DNA of 5,530 nt from a bacterium (GTDB lineage: Bacteria; Auribacterota; UBA3054; B51-G9), in contig JAOZNZ010000126.1 in assembly GCA_029933535.1 (NCBI GenBank), positions 2,782 through 8,311 of the forward strand. The letters run 5' to 3'. The position numbers and the translations under genes are program-made. The notes beneath the pieces are model-generated. The model made no database searches. It saw nothing but the letters and a program-made list of their open reading frames with translations, and was not told where the DNA came from. Shown piece by piece: positions 1-5,306 of the stretch; position 1 is the stretch's first letter, and every line of letters begins with the position of its first letter.

Positions 1-2714
1 ATATTTACTGCGGCCGTGGAAAAGAGGATGGAATTCCGTTTCTTTCTATTGAAAGAGGCAGTGGAGTTAAAAACATGAGTTTCTGGTATCCTGAACAGAT
101 ACTTCAAGAAAATATTCAACACTCAACAACTTGTCCCGAGGCCATAGGCGCTCGTGGAAGAAATGCTCCTAACGAAGTAACGTTGTACTCACGTTCATAT
201 CAAAGTGAAGAAAAAATCCCCAAAAATCCCACTTTAGAAAAGAGGGACTTCAATTCCCCTCCTGTTTTAGGTGGCACATCCCGAGTATTCCCTCGGGGAG
301 GGGTGGTCGAAGACCGGGGTGGTTCACATTACTCCATCACTCCATCACTTCAAAGTACTTCGTCCCGATCAATCGGGACGCGCAGTAAATGCCGCGATCG
401 CGGCAATATTCCTGCACTCCATACCCACGTCATCCCTTATCCCTGGACAATTCATTGCAACCCTGAAACCGGAATAGGCGACAATACATCAATTATTAAT
501 GTAACGCTTGTAAATCCATATCAGGCAATTAAGATCGGCCCGGCATGGAATGAGCTTCATTATATTAAAAATGTTTATGGTACACCTTTAAAAAAGGGTG
601 TCAAGATGGCTTTTACAACCGATATAGGTCGTATTTATAATCTTCATTTCGGACCGAAATATTGGAGTAAATCAGGTTTAAAATCAGCACCTGCAGAAGC
701 TTGTATTAAAAATCAGCTTCAGGAAAATGCTACAGGTATCGAGATCGGCCGTTCGGATTGGGAGTATATGTATGATGTTTCAATAGATTCATATAAAATA
801 GGTGTTCATATATTGAAATCCGAGCGCGGGGCCCCAAATGGCGCCATTTACGGATTGAATGTTTCTAATGCTGAAATAGGCATTATGATCGATGATGTTG
901 AATCAAGCGGTTATTTAATTACAAAATCTAATATCAGCGCTTCTTACGGTAATAAACCGTATTGCGTGTATGCCGGTAAAAATTTTAAGTCAATCGTTCA
1001 ATTCAACAGCTGCACTTTCAGTGGCCAACCGGCTGAAATTATTCACAGTGACGGTCTCATATCATCGCATTTAACATTTCAAAACTGCACTTTTAAAAGC
1101 AGAAAAAATGATGATAAAAGCAATGCGGACATTAATATAAAAAGAGGAACCATTGCAGTACTTGATTCTGTTTTTGAAAAAAACTCCCTCCATTTTAATT
1201 TGGGTAAAGAAGTGATTTGTACTCAAATCCTTGATAATAAATACCCCGATAGTAAACCGATAATTAAAAACAACAGCAAAGGTAATATTATTATTTCGCA
1301 AAAACCACTTCATTGCGAAAAATTAAATGTTCAAGATTATGTCTATCCCGAAGAACCAAAACCTAAAACAAATAGTTTGTATGTTGTTACGGATTTCGGA
1401 GCTAAAAGGGACGGGATGACTGATGATACAAAAGCTATTCAAAAAGCTCTTGATTATGCCGGGAAAAACGGTGGCGGAACAGTTTATCTGCCTGCGGGAC
1501 ATTATAAAATATTAACTCATTTAAATGTGCCGAAAGGAGTTGAACTGCGTGGAATATGGGATGTTCCGCATCATACTGTTTCTCATGGCTCTGTTCTGCA
1601 TGCTTATGAAGGAAAAAACAATGAAAATGCTACTCCGTTTATTTCTATTGAAACAGGTGCCGGCGTACGCGGATTCACAGTCTGGTACCCGGAACAGATG
1701 ATTCAAAGAAATATTCCTAACGAAGTAACGCTGTACTCACGTTCATATTCAACAAGTAATATTCAATGTTCAAGTGAAATCCCCCTAAATCCCCCTTTAG
1801 GAAAGGGGGACTCCAACCACCAATCCAACAATCCATTATTCCATCAATCCACTGTTTTCCAGTATCCCTGGGCAATCAGGACAAAAGGCACGAATTGCTG
1901 GATAAAAGATGTGGCTTTGGCCAATCCTTATAAAGGCGCTGATCTTGCCTCATATAACAGTTGTAATCACTATGTTAGTTATTTATGCGGCGCACCATTA
2001 AAAACGGGAATTTTTATCAGCAAAAATTCCGGCAACGGATGGGTGGAAAGTATTCAATTTAATCCACACTACTGGGCGCGTAATCCGAATTACCCTCAAC
2101 CAACCCATCCTGATATTAAAGTCATAATAGATTATCAAAGAGCACGTCTTACGGCTTTTAAATTCGGCTACTGTGAAAATGAATTCAATTTAGGGCTGTT
2201 CGTCTATGCCTCTTTAAAAGGAATGTATTTTGTAGATGATAACGGTGGATGCAACAGCGATATTTTCCTGCCGGGAATCGATACCGGAAAAAATTCTATT
2301 TTTATCGAAAAAGCAGGGGAAAGGAAAGGTCTTAACTTTATTAACAATCAACTTGTTATAGCAGGAAAAACTATTGATGCAGCGATAAAAACCACGCCTG
2401 AATTCGCAGGTAAAGCTACTTTCTTTAACACACTTGTTTGGGGTAACCATACGGCTAAAGTAACTAAAATTAACGGCAAAGGCAAAGTTATTATTCAGCA
2501 GCTTCACAGTACAATGGGGGATTTTATCATTAATGCCGGCAGCTCTGATCTTCGTAATATAGTATTAGAGCCGCGACATAAAATGAAACCGAAATTTATT
2601 TTCGGCTCAAAAGTTAAAAAGGCTTCATTAATGGCTGTTTATTCAAAAGAAGGAACTATTATTCAAAATAATGCCGGTAATAAATTAAAAGCAGAATATA
2701 ATTATGTTAAATAG
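1..2714 (+). CDS. Tandem-domain pectate lyase-like right-handed beta-helix protein, 5' partial
   Basis: Probable secreted polysaccharide-active protein (lyase or glycoside hydrolase); substrate unknown. The frame is open from the first complete codon at position 3, and the residues before the ATG at 75 (PFLSIERGSGVKN) align with PFISIETGAGVRG in the second domain, so that ATG is internal and the true start lies upstream. Counting from that Met, domain B begins near residue 436 with YVVTDFGAKRDGMTDDTKAI and GGGTVYLPAGHYKI, the classic opening of the pectate lyase 3 / GH28-related family. Domain A lacks this part because it is off the window. Both copies share WYPEQ (4-8; 537-541), YPW (122-124; 597-599), NPY (147-149; 617-619) and a PLK-G block (171-175; 641-645). 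Similarity away from these motifs is low. Two tandem helices recall GH55, but I cannot assign a family. Residues 15-119 and 548-594 are repeat-derived insertions. No C-terminal anchor is seen. Gene identity as a beta-helix protein is fairly sure; enzyme activity is not. Confidence 0.85.
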   Translation, partial: IYCGRGKEDGIPFLSIERGSGVKNMSFWYPEQILQENIQHSTTCPEAIGARGRNAPNEVTLYSRSYQSEEKIPKNPTLEKRDFNSPPVLGGTSRVFPRGGVVEDRGGSHYSITPSLQSTSSRSIGTRSKCRDRGNIPALHTHVIPYPWTIHCNPETGIGDNTSIINVTLVNPYQAIKIGPAWNELHYIKNVYGTPLKKGVKMAFTTDIGRIYNLHFGPKYWSKSGLKSAPAEACIKNQLQENATGIEIGRSDWEYMYDVSIDSYKIGVHILKSERGAPNGAIYGLNVSNAEIGIMIDDVESSGYLITKSNISASYGNKPYCVYAGKNFKSIVQFNSCTFSGQPAEIIHSDGLISSHLTFQNCTFKSRKNDDKSNADINIKRGTIAVLDSVFEKNSLHFNLGKEVICTQILDNKYPDSKPIIKNNSKGNIIISQKPLHCEKLNVQDYVYPEEPKPKTNSLYVVTDFGAKRDGMTDDTKAIQKALDYAGKNGGGTVYLPAGHYKILTHLNVPKGVELRGIWDVPHHTVSHGSVLHAYEGKNNENATPFISIETGAGVRGFTVWYPEQMIQRNIPNEVTLYSRSYSTSNIQCSSEIPLNPPLGKGDSNHQSNNPLFHQSTVFQYPWAIRTKGTNCWIKDVALANPYKGADLASYNSCNHYVSYLCGAPLKTGIFISKNSGNGWVESIQFNPHYWARNPNYPQPTHPDIKVIIDYQRARLTAFKFGYCENEFNLGLFVYASLKGMYFVDDNGGCNSDIFLPGIDTGKNSIFIEKAGERKGLNFINNQLVIAGKTIDAAIKTTPEFAGKATFFNTLVWGNHTAKVTKINGKGKVIIQQLHSTMGDFIINAGSSDLRNIVLEPRHKMKPKFIFGSKVKKASLMAVYSKEGTIIQNNAGNKLKAEYNYVK
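168..200 (+). repeat. Dispersed CCTAACG box, copy 1 (coding, reads PNEVTLYSRSY)
   Basis: A 33-nt block starting CCTAACGAAGTAACG. It matches 1716-1748 at 32 of 33 positions (only 183 differs, T versus C). Two more copies lie in intergenic DNA at 5216-5245 and, inverted, at 2934-2963. Here it is translated in the Pro-Asn-Glu-Val-Thr frame. Confidence 0.85.
227..247 (+). repeat. C-rich hairpin module, degenerate copy in insertion A
   Basis: TCCC-A-CTTT (227-235), loop AGA, AAAG-A-GGGA (239-247), with an A-A mismatch where the insertion B copy (1790-1810) has a C-G pair. Both copies follow the CCTAACG box and both encode an IP-NP-L-K-D-type peptide, so they are homologous modules. Confidence 0.65.
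256..315 (+). repeat. Nested REP-like palindromes inside insertion A
   Basis: Outer arms CCCCTCC (256-262) and GGAGGGG (297-303) enclose an inner hairpin CCCGAG (280-285) / CTCGGG (292-297). The outer and inner arms overlap at 297, so they compete at that base. Directly afterwards comes GGTC-GAA-GACC (305-315). The arrangement looks like one palindromic repeat interrupted by another. Confidence 0.6.
331..349 (+). repeat. ACTCCATC octamer tandem in insertion A
   Basis: Two perfect ACTCCATC units (331-346) followed by ACT. The same type of octamer recurs as four imperfect units in insertion B (1823-1854), and its reverse complement appears at the end of the intergenic heptamer array (GTGATGGAAT, 5182-5191). 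Confidence 0.6.
361..380 (+). repeat. Perfect inverted repeat CGTCCCGAT-CA-ATCGGGACG
   Basis: Nine-base-pair arms at 361-369 and 372-380 with a 2-nt spacer, translated in frame as part of insertion A. It is followed after 9 nt by a second perfect palindrome. Confidence 0.8.
390..405 (+). repeat. 16-bp perfect palindrome TGCCGCGATCGCGGCA
   Basis: Self-complementary over 16 bp, with GCGATCGC at its core, lying in coding sequence (insertion A). The hairpin at 5421-5433 (GCCGC-AAA-GCGGC) has the same outer bases in intergenic DNA. The core equals the cyanobacterial HIP1 octamer, but a single copy is no evidence of relatedness. Confidence 0.75.
1716..1748 (+). repeat. Dispersed CCTAACG box, copy 2 (coding, reads PNEVTLYSRSY)
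   Basis: 32 of 33 positions match copy 1 at 168-200; the single T-to-C change at 1731 is silent (TTG to CTG, Leu). It begins directly after the AATATT that ends the conserved WYPEQMIQRNI segment. Confidence 0.85.
1790..1810 (+). repeat. Perfect C-rich hairpin TCCCCCTTT-AGG-AAAGGGGGA
   Basis: Nine-base-pair arms (1790-1798 and 1802-1810) with a 3-nt loop, inside coding sequence of insertion B. Related forms lie at 227-247 (coding) and, in opposite orientation and degenerate, at 5439-5460 (intergenic). Confidence 0.75.
1823..1854 (+). repeat. Imperfect octamer array in insertion B
   Basis: Four consecutive 8-nt units, ATCCAACA, ATCCATTA, TTCCATCA and ATCCACTG. They share an NTCCA core with the ACTCCATC units of insertion A. 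Confidence 0.6.
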
Positions 2715-2745
2715 AGTGGTGGAGTCGTGAGTGGTTGAGTGGGGG
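2715..2745 (+). repeat. Degenerate GTGAGTG-type repeat abutting the stop codon
   Basis: Directly after the TAG stop (2712-2714) is a G/T-rich stretch with one exact GTGAGTG (2727-2733) and several near copies. It is related in sequence to the perfect heptamer array at 5144-5185. Confidence 0.5.
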
Positions 2746-2827
2746 TTGCTCGAAAAGCGTGTTATAAAATGCAAGAAAAAACGCATTATTAACAAAAATA
2801 CTTTTTAAGGGTTGACTAGTTAATAAA

Positions 2828-2857
2828 TTCTCCTACCGACCTTGCGTCGGTAGAGAA
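2828..2857. repeat. Inverted repeat CTACCGAC-CTTGC-GTCGGTAG
   Basis: Eight-base-pair perfect stem (2833-2840 / 2846-2853), extended by four pairs beyond a one-base bulge at 2832. On the + strand it is followed by an A-run, and on the - strand by GAGAATTTATT. Neither is a classic intrinsic terminator tail. It may be a weak terminator at convergent gene ends or just another dispersed palindrome. Confidence 0.5.
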
Positions 2858-2894
2858 AAAAATTAGTTTCACTATCATTCCATAGATTTTAAAA

Positions 2895-3173
2895 TCATAC
2901 AATTCGTTTTTTCCTTTGCGGGCTTAGCGCCTTGACCGTGAGAATACACGTTACTTCGTTAGGCGAGAGTTCCTTATATTTTATATTTCTTGCTTTATTT
3001 TCGGTACCGCCTATAGAAGGTTCCTGTCTTTTAATCCAATTATTTTTTTCCGGAATTTTTGCTTTCCTCAATATACTTAAACTTTCCTCGCCGGTTTGTT
3101 CGTATTGCGTAGTATTAAATTGCGGATTGTAATTTACAACGGAGGAGATTTCGATGTTAGACGTTGAGCGCAA
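2895..3173 (-). other. Doubtful 92-codon ORF or gene remnant between convergent genes
   Basis: I do not recognise this reading frame. It has no ATG: the only candidate start is TTG at 3173, and an in-frame TAA lies four codons further upstream (3185-3183). No ribosome-binding site is seen. Its first two thirds (around EQTGEESLSILRKAKIPEKN) have a protein-like composition. The end contains the inverted CCTAACG box, again in the PNEVT frame, followed by a basic tail. It begins 5 nt beyond the stop of the neighbouring hydrolase gene, in a different frame. It could be a decayed gene fragment or repeat DNA that happens to be open; I favour non-coding or remnant. Confidence 0.25.
2934..2963 (-). 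repeat. Dispersed CCTAACG box, copy 3 (inverted, intergenic)
   Basis: The 15-mer CCTAACGAAGTAACG matches exactly on the - strand (2963 to 2949). The second half (TGTATTCTCACGGTC) matches the other copies only after a small gap, so this copy is more diverged. Confidence 0.7.
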
Positions 3174-3177
3174 AGCA

Positions 3178-5073
3178 TTACTTTATTAATACGTTCGAGA
3201 TTCGGCGTTTTGTAAAATACAAAATCAGAAATCCAAAATCTAAAATCCAAAATAATGCCGGTTCCGGGATGCCATTCCCGATAATATCAATTTCCAATAC
3301 GGCAGAACCTGCCACTGCACTATATGTACTTCCAAGCGGTGTGCCCGGATCTTCTTTTATTCCCGTTCCGTCATTTTTATTATAACCTGAGTTCTTTTGC
3401 ACTAATCTTATGGACATTACACCTGATACAAGATATTCTGAATTATTGTATAACCTTGCCACACAATACTTATTCGCGTAACTTGCAACCAGGTCACCCT
3501 TTTTACCGAAAGATGCAACTCCCATTTTCGTGTAATCGGTGTCATTTGTTCCGGTCGTCGATATCCAAACTTCAAACCAGGTAAATAAGCGCAGGTCTCC
3601 CCAGCGGCTGAAAACATGTATTTCATCGATTATTTTCGGAGAGCCAAAATCATACTGTATAACTGTATCATTTTCAGGACTGAGCCCATCAGGAAAAAGA
3701 CACGTTACAGCACCGTAGGAACCGGAAGCGTCTGAGTTAAATAAAGTGCCGAGATTAAAATGATTATTTGTATTACCTTTGATAAGATTAATTCTTACAT
3801 CCCCGAATTGAGACAAATCATCGGGTAGAGGTTGAACCGACAGAGCGGCAGAATTATCAGCAGCTTCGTACACATTTGTTATTTCGCCGTCCAGGATTTC
3901 TAACGCTTTTTGTCGTATTTCTTCATCATTTGGATAACGATTGTAATTTTTTCTGAAATCTTCAATGAATAATTTAATGATTTCATTATAACTTTTTAAA
4001 GTGTAATAAAATAATTGCTTGCGATTTTTATCATCTATAAGCCCATAACCGCGATGCTCACCAAAATTATTTGTTTCATTGCAGTACATTTCCCAATAAA
4101 GAATAAACGGAGCGCCCCAACCCAACGCTGCGCGGCAAACGTCTTTGGAACAATTGTTTTGTATTTCCGGAGTTTCCACATTTTCCAATGCGAAACCGTA
4201 TTCGCCTATAAACACGCGTTTACCGGGCACATTTTCTTTTGGCGGCATTTTTGATTCTATATAATCTAACGCGTTATAAAGAGCATTACTAACATTACCT
4301 TTATAGAGATTTATTGTATCATAACATGAATACGAAACATAATCTACATTAACAAAAGGCAAAACATTGTTCGCCATGCACTTATCGCCTTGCATGCCTT
4401 TCTGCACCAAATTCACTTCGGCATAATTGTAAATTTGAACATTTGTAAAAACAGTATTATTTTTAGCATCATCTACCGCTTGTTGACGCACGTTTAACCA
4501 ATCTATCATTCCATTTACGGCTAAGTCAGTCGGTATTGCATTGGGATCATAATTCGGATGGATGTACCAATCTCCTTCCCAATGTCCGAGGAAAAAAGTT
4601 TTTCCCGAATCATTATAGCTTTGAAGTAAATGTACAGATAAATCATAAATTTCATTGTACATATTGGTAGCTTCCGACGCCGATAAACCATCTGTAAAAG
4701 CATTGTCGGCTTGTCCAAACGGATATGCCCACATAATGCAGAACGTAAAAGGCATGTCCAAAACTGCTTTAACTGACGGTTCATTACTTGCAAGTTCAAT
4801 AAGCGAATGAATATTAGCATTATAAGGGATATCATAATATTGATCAATCATTGTTCGATTACTTAAAGTAAACTTTAGAATGTTTGAACCCATTTTATAA
4901 ATCCGGTTCGCTGTTTCAACTAATCCGGTATCTTGAGTAAACTTGTATTTAACACCGAAAGTTTGAGTTCCGAGAATATAATTGACCCCGTTAAGATCAT
5001 TATTTGTCACGGTATTCCGGATTGGAAAGCCGATTGAAGATATCAACAACAAAAAAACAATTATTCTTTTCAT
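3178..5073 (-). CDS. Secreted clan GH-A-like glycoside hydrolase with discoidin-like domain and PEP-CTERM anchor
   Basis: Likely surface enzyme that hydrolyses a polysaccharide; substrate unknown. Start chosen at ATG 5073 (631 aa): it opens a signal peptide, MKRIIVFLLLISSIGF. The upstream TTG at 5109 lies inside the predicted -35 box and would add 12 residues ahead of the signal. Residues about 29-368 look like a TIM-barrel hydrolase. GHWEGDW holds the candidate acid/base Glu166, FIGEYGF the candidate nucleophile Glu291, and ILYWEMYCNE (325-334) resembles the strand-8 Trp region. These roles are inference from clan A patterns. Residues about 406-598 resemble an F5/8-type (discoidin) domain (VIQYDFGSPKIIDEIHVFS). 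The C-terminus has PEP (603-605), the hydrophobic WILDFGFLILYF (609-620) and KRR (622-624): the PEP-CTERM signal, normally processed by an exosortase. The helix is unusual in containing Asp and in being encoded by a dispersed repeat. Confidence 0.88.
   Translation of the reverse strand: MKRIIVFLLLISSIGFPIRNTVTNNDLNGVNYILGTQTFGVKYKFTQDTGLVETANRIYKMGSNILKFTLSNRTMIDQYYDIPYNANIHSLIELASNEPSVKAVLDMPFTFCIMWAYPFGQADNAFTDGLSASEATNMYNEIYDLSVHLLQSYNDSGKTFFLGHWEGDWYIHPNYDPNAIPTDLAVNGMIDWLNVRQQAVDDAKNNTVFTNVQIYNYAEVNLVQKGMQGDKCMANNVLPFVNVDYVSYSCYDTINLYKGNVSNALYNALDYIESKMPPKENVPGKRVFIGEYGFALENVETPEIQNNCSKDVCRAALGWGAPFILYWEMYCNETNNFGEHRGYGLIDDKNRKQLFYYTLKSYNEIIKLFIEDFRKNYNRYPNDEEIRQKALEILDGEITNVYEAADNSAALSVQPLPDDLSQFGDVRINLIKGNTNNHFNLGTLFNSDASGSYGAVTCLFPDGLSPENDTVIQYDFGSPKIIDEIHVFSRWGDLRLFTWFEVWISTTGTNDTDYTKMGVASFGKKGDLVASYANKYCVARLYNNSEYLVSGVMSIRLVQKNSGYNKNDGTGIKEDPGTPLGSTYSAVAGSAVLEIDIIGNGIPEPALFWILDFGFLILYFTKRRISNVLIK
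3228..3247 (-). repeat. Dispersed ATCCAAAAT-type repeat encoding the PEP-CTERM helix
   Basis: The 20 nt GAAATCCAAAATCTAAAATC (+ strand) are identical to 5195-5214 in intergenic DNA. Read on the - strand, they lie within the codons for Trp-Ile-Leu-Asp-Phe-Gly-Phe-Leu of the hydrolase anchor. The same motif continues on both sides (ATCCAAAAT at 3245-3253, CAAAATC at 3220-3226). Confidence 0.75.
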
Positions 5074-5080
5074 TTGCTTG

Positions 5081-5109
5081 ATAATATCATAAATTAAATA
5101 AAATGTCAA
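5081..5109 (-). promoter_or_regulatory. Predicted sigma70-type promoter of the hydrolase gene, near-leaderless
   Basis: On the - strand, TTGACA (5109-5104) is a perfect -35 box, followed by a 17-nt spacer and TATTAT (5086-5081), one base from the -10 consensus. Transcription would start about 6-8 nt after the -10 box, near 5075-5073, at the ATG itself. No Shine-Dalgarno sequence precedes the ATG. The AT-rich context makes chance -10 matches easy, but the exact -35 and ideal spacing are stronger. Confidence 0.6.
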
Positions 5110-5140
5110 TTAAACTGAAAATATTTGCACAAATGGGATA

Positions 5141-5185
5141 GTGGTGAGTGGTGAGTGGTGAGTGGTGAGTGGTGAGTGGTGAGTG
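5141..5185 (+). repeat. Perfect heptamer tandem array (GTGAGTG)6
   Basis: A partial unit GTG (5141-5143) is followed by six exact GTGAGTG units (5144-5185). The array ends 32 nt upstream of the predicted -35 box of the hydrolase gene. It carries no spacers, so it is a microsatellite-like repeat rather than CRISPR. Copy number could vary by slippage. Confidence 0.9.
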
Positions 5186-5194
5186 ATGGAATGG

Positions 5195-5214
5195 GAAATC
5201 CAAAATCTAAAATC
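5195..5214 (+). repeat. Intergenic copy of the ATCCAAAAT-type repeat
   Basis: Identical over 20 nt to 3228-3247, which lies in the PEP-CTERM coding segment. It directly precedes a CCTAACG box, so two repeat families adjoin here. Confidence 0.75.
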
Positions 5215-5215
5215 A

Positions 5216-5245
5216 CCTAACGAAGTAACGTTGTAATCACGTTCA
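5216..5245 (+). repeat. Dispersed CCTAACG box, copy 4 (intergenic)
   Basis: 29 of 30 positions match copy 1. The one difference (C to A at 5236) turns the TAC of the coding copies into TAA, a stop in the PNEVT frame. This fits the absence of coding constraint here. Confidence 0.8.
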
Positions 5246-5306
5246 ATCCAAAATTAAATTCCTGTCCCACAACACCTAACAACAAATACCGAATACTTCT
5301 TTATTA

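Larger units (their letters stand above)
117..431 (+). repeat. Insertion A: in-frame mosaic of dispersed repeats and palindromes in beta-helix domain A
   Basis: This 315-nt, 105-codon segment separates WYPEQILQENI from IPYPWTI, motifs that are much closer together in ordinary family members (family knowledge). It is visibly unlike the surrounding gene: GC-richer, rich in Pro, Ser, Arg and Gly, and built from modules. In order these are a bulged hairpin at 137-154, the CCTAACG box at 168-200, a C-rich hairpin at 227-247, nested palindromes at 256-315, two ACTCCATC octamers at 331-346, and perfect palindromes at 361-380 and 390-405. It contains no in-frame stop and keeps the frame. The encoded segment is probably a disordered surface loop. 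Boundaries are set by comparison with domain B and may be off by a few codons. Confidence 0.75.
1716..1856 (+). repeat. Insertion B: in-frame repeat-derived segment in beta-helix domain B
   Basis: 141 nt (47 codons) between WYPEQMIQRNI and FQYPWAI, the equivalent position to insertion A. It holds the CCTAACG box (1716-1748), a perfect C-rich hairpin (1790-1810) and four octamers (1823-1854), in the same order as insertion A but without the extra palindromes. Length is a multiple of three and no stop occurs. The encoded peptide is Asn, Ser and Pro rich, so probably an exposed loop. Confidence 0.75.
2715..3177. other. Convergent intergenic region, repeat-rich, no convincing gene
   Basis: 463 bp between two gene ends. 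It holds a degenerate GTGAGTG-type stretch (2715-2745), a hairpin (2828-2857), a 12-bp palindrome GATTTTAAAATC (2885-2896), an inverted CCTAACG box (2934-2963) and a doubtful ORF on the - strand. No hairpin followed by a T-run is visible for either gene, so termination may be Rho-dependent or rely on the imperfect hairpin. Confidence 0.6.

Noticed and set aside
75..77. ATG at 75 as the start of the beta-helix gene
   Set aside because: The frame is open upstream to position 3, and the upstream residues align with domain B just before WYPEQ. A start here would remove the front of domain A.
390..405. Cyanobacterial origin suggested by GCGATCGC (HIP1)
   Set aside because: There is a single copy inside a larger palindrome; cyanobacterial genomes show it at high density and nothing else here points to that group.
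117..431. Intein, intron or translational bypass element inside the beta-helix gene
   Set aside because: Too short for an intein or self-splicing intron, and no splicing motifs. Bypass is not excluded, but both insertions are multiples of three and stop-free, which favours plain translation.
271..477. 68-codon ORF in another frame of insertion A
   Set aside because: It overlaps the well-supported beta-helix frame. Stop-poor palindromic DNA explains its openness.
2828..2870. Intrinsic terminator for the beta-helix gene
   Set aside because: The stem is good, but it is followed by A residues on the + strand, not T. It is listed only as an inverted repeat.
3324..4847. Short ORFs overlapping the hydrolase gene in other frames, on both strands
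   Set aside because: They have no recognisable domains and lie wholly within a gene with clear motifs and signals.
5074..5109. TTG at 5109 as the start of the hydrolase gene
   Set aside because: It lies in the predicted -35 box and would place 12 extra residues ahead of a typical signal peptide that begins at ATG 5073.
5141..5185. CRISPR array
   Set aside because: The units are 7 nt, contiguous and without spacers; this is a simple tandem repeat.
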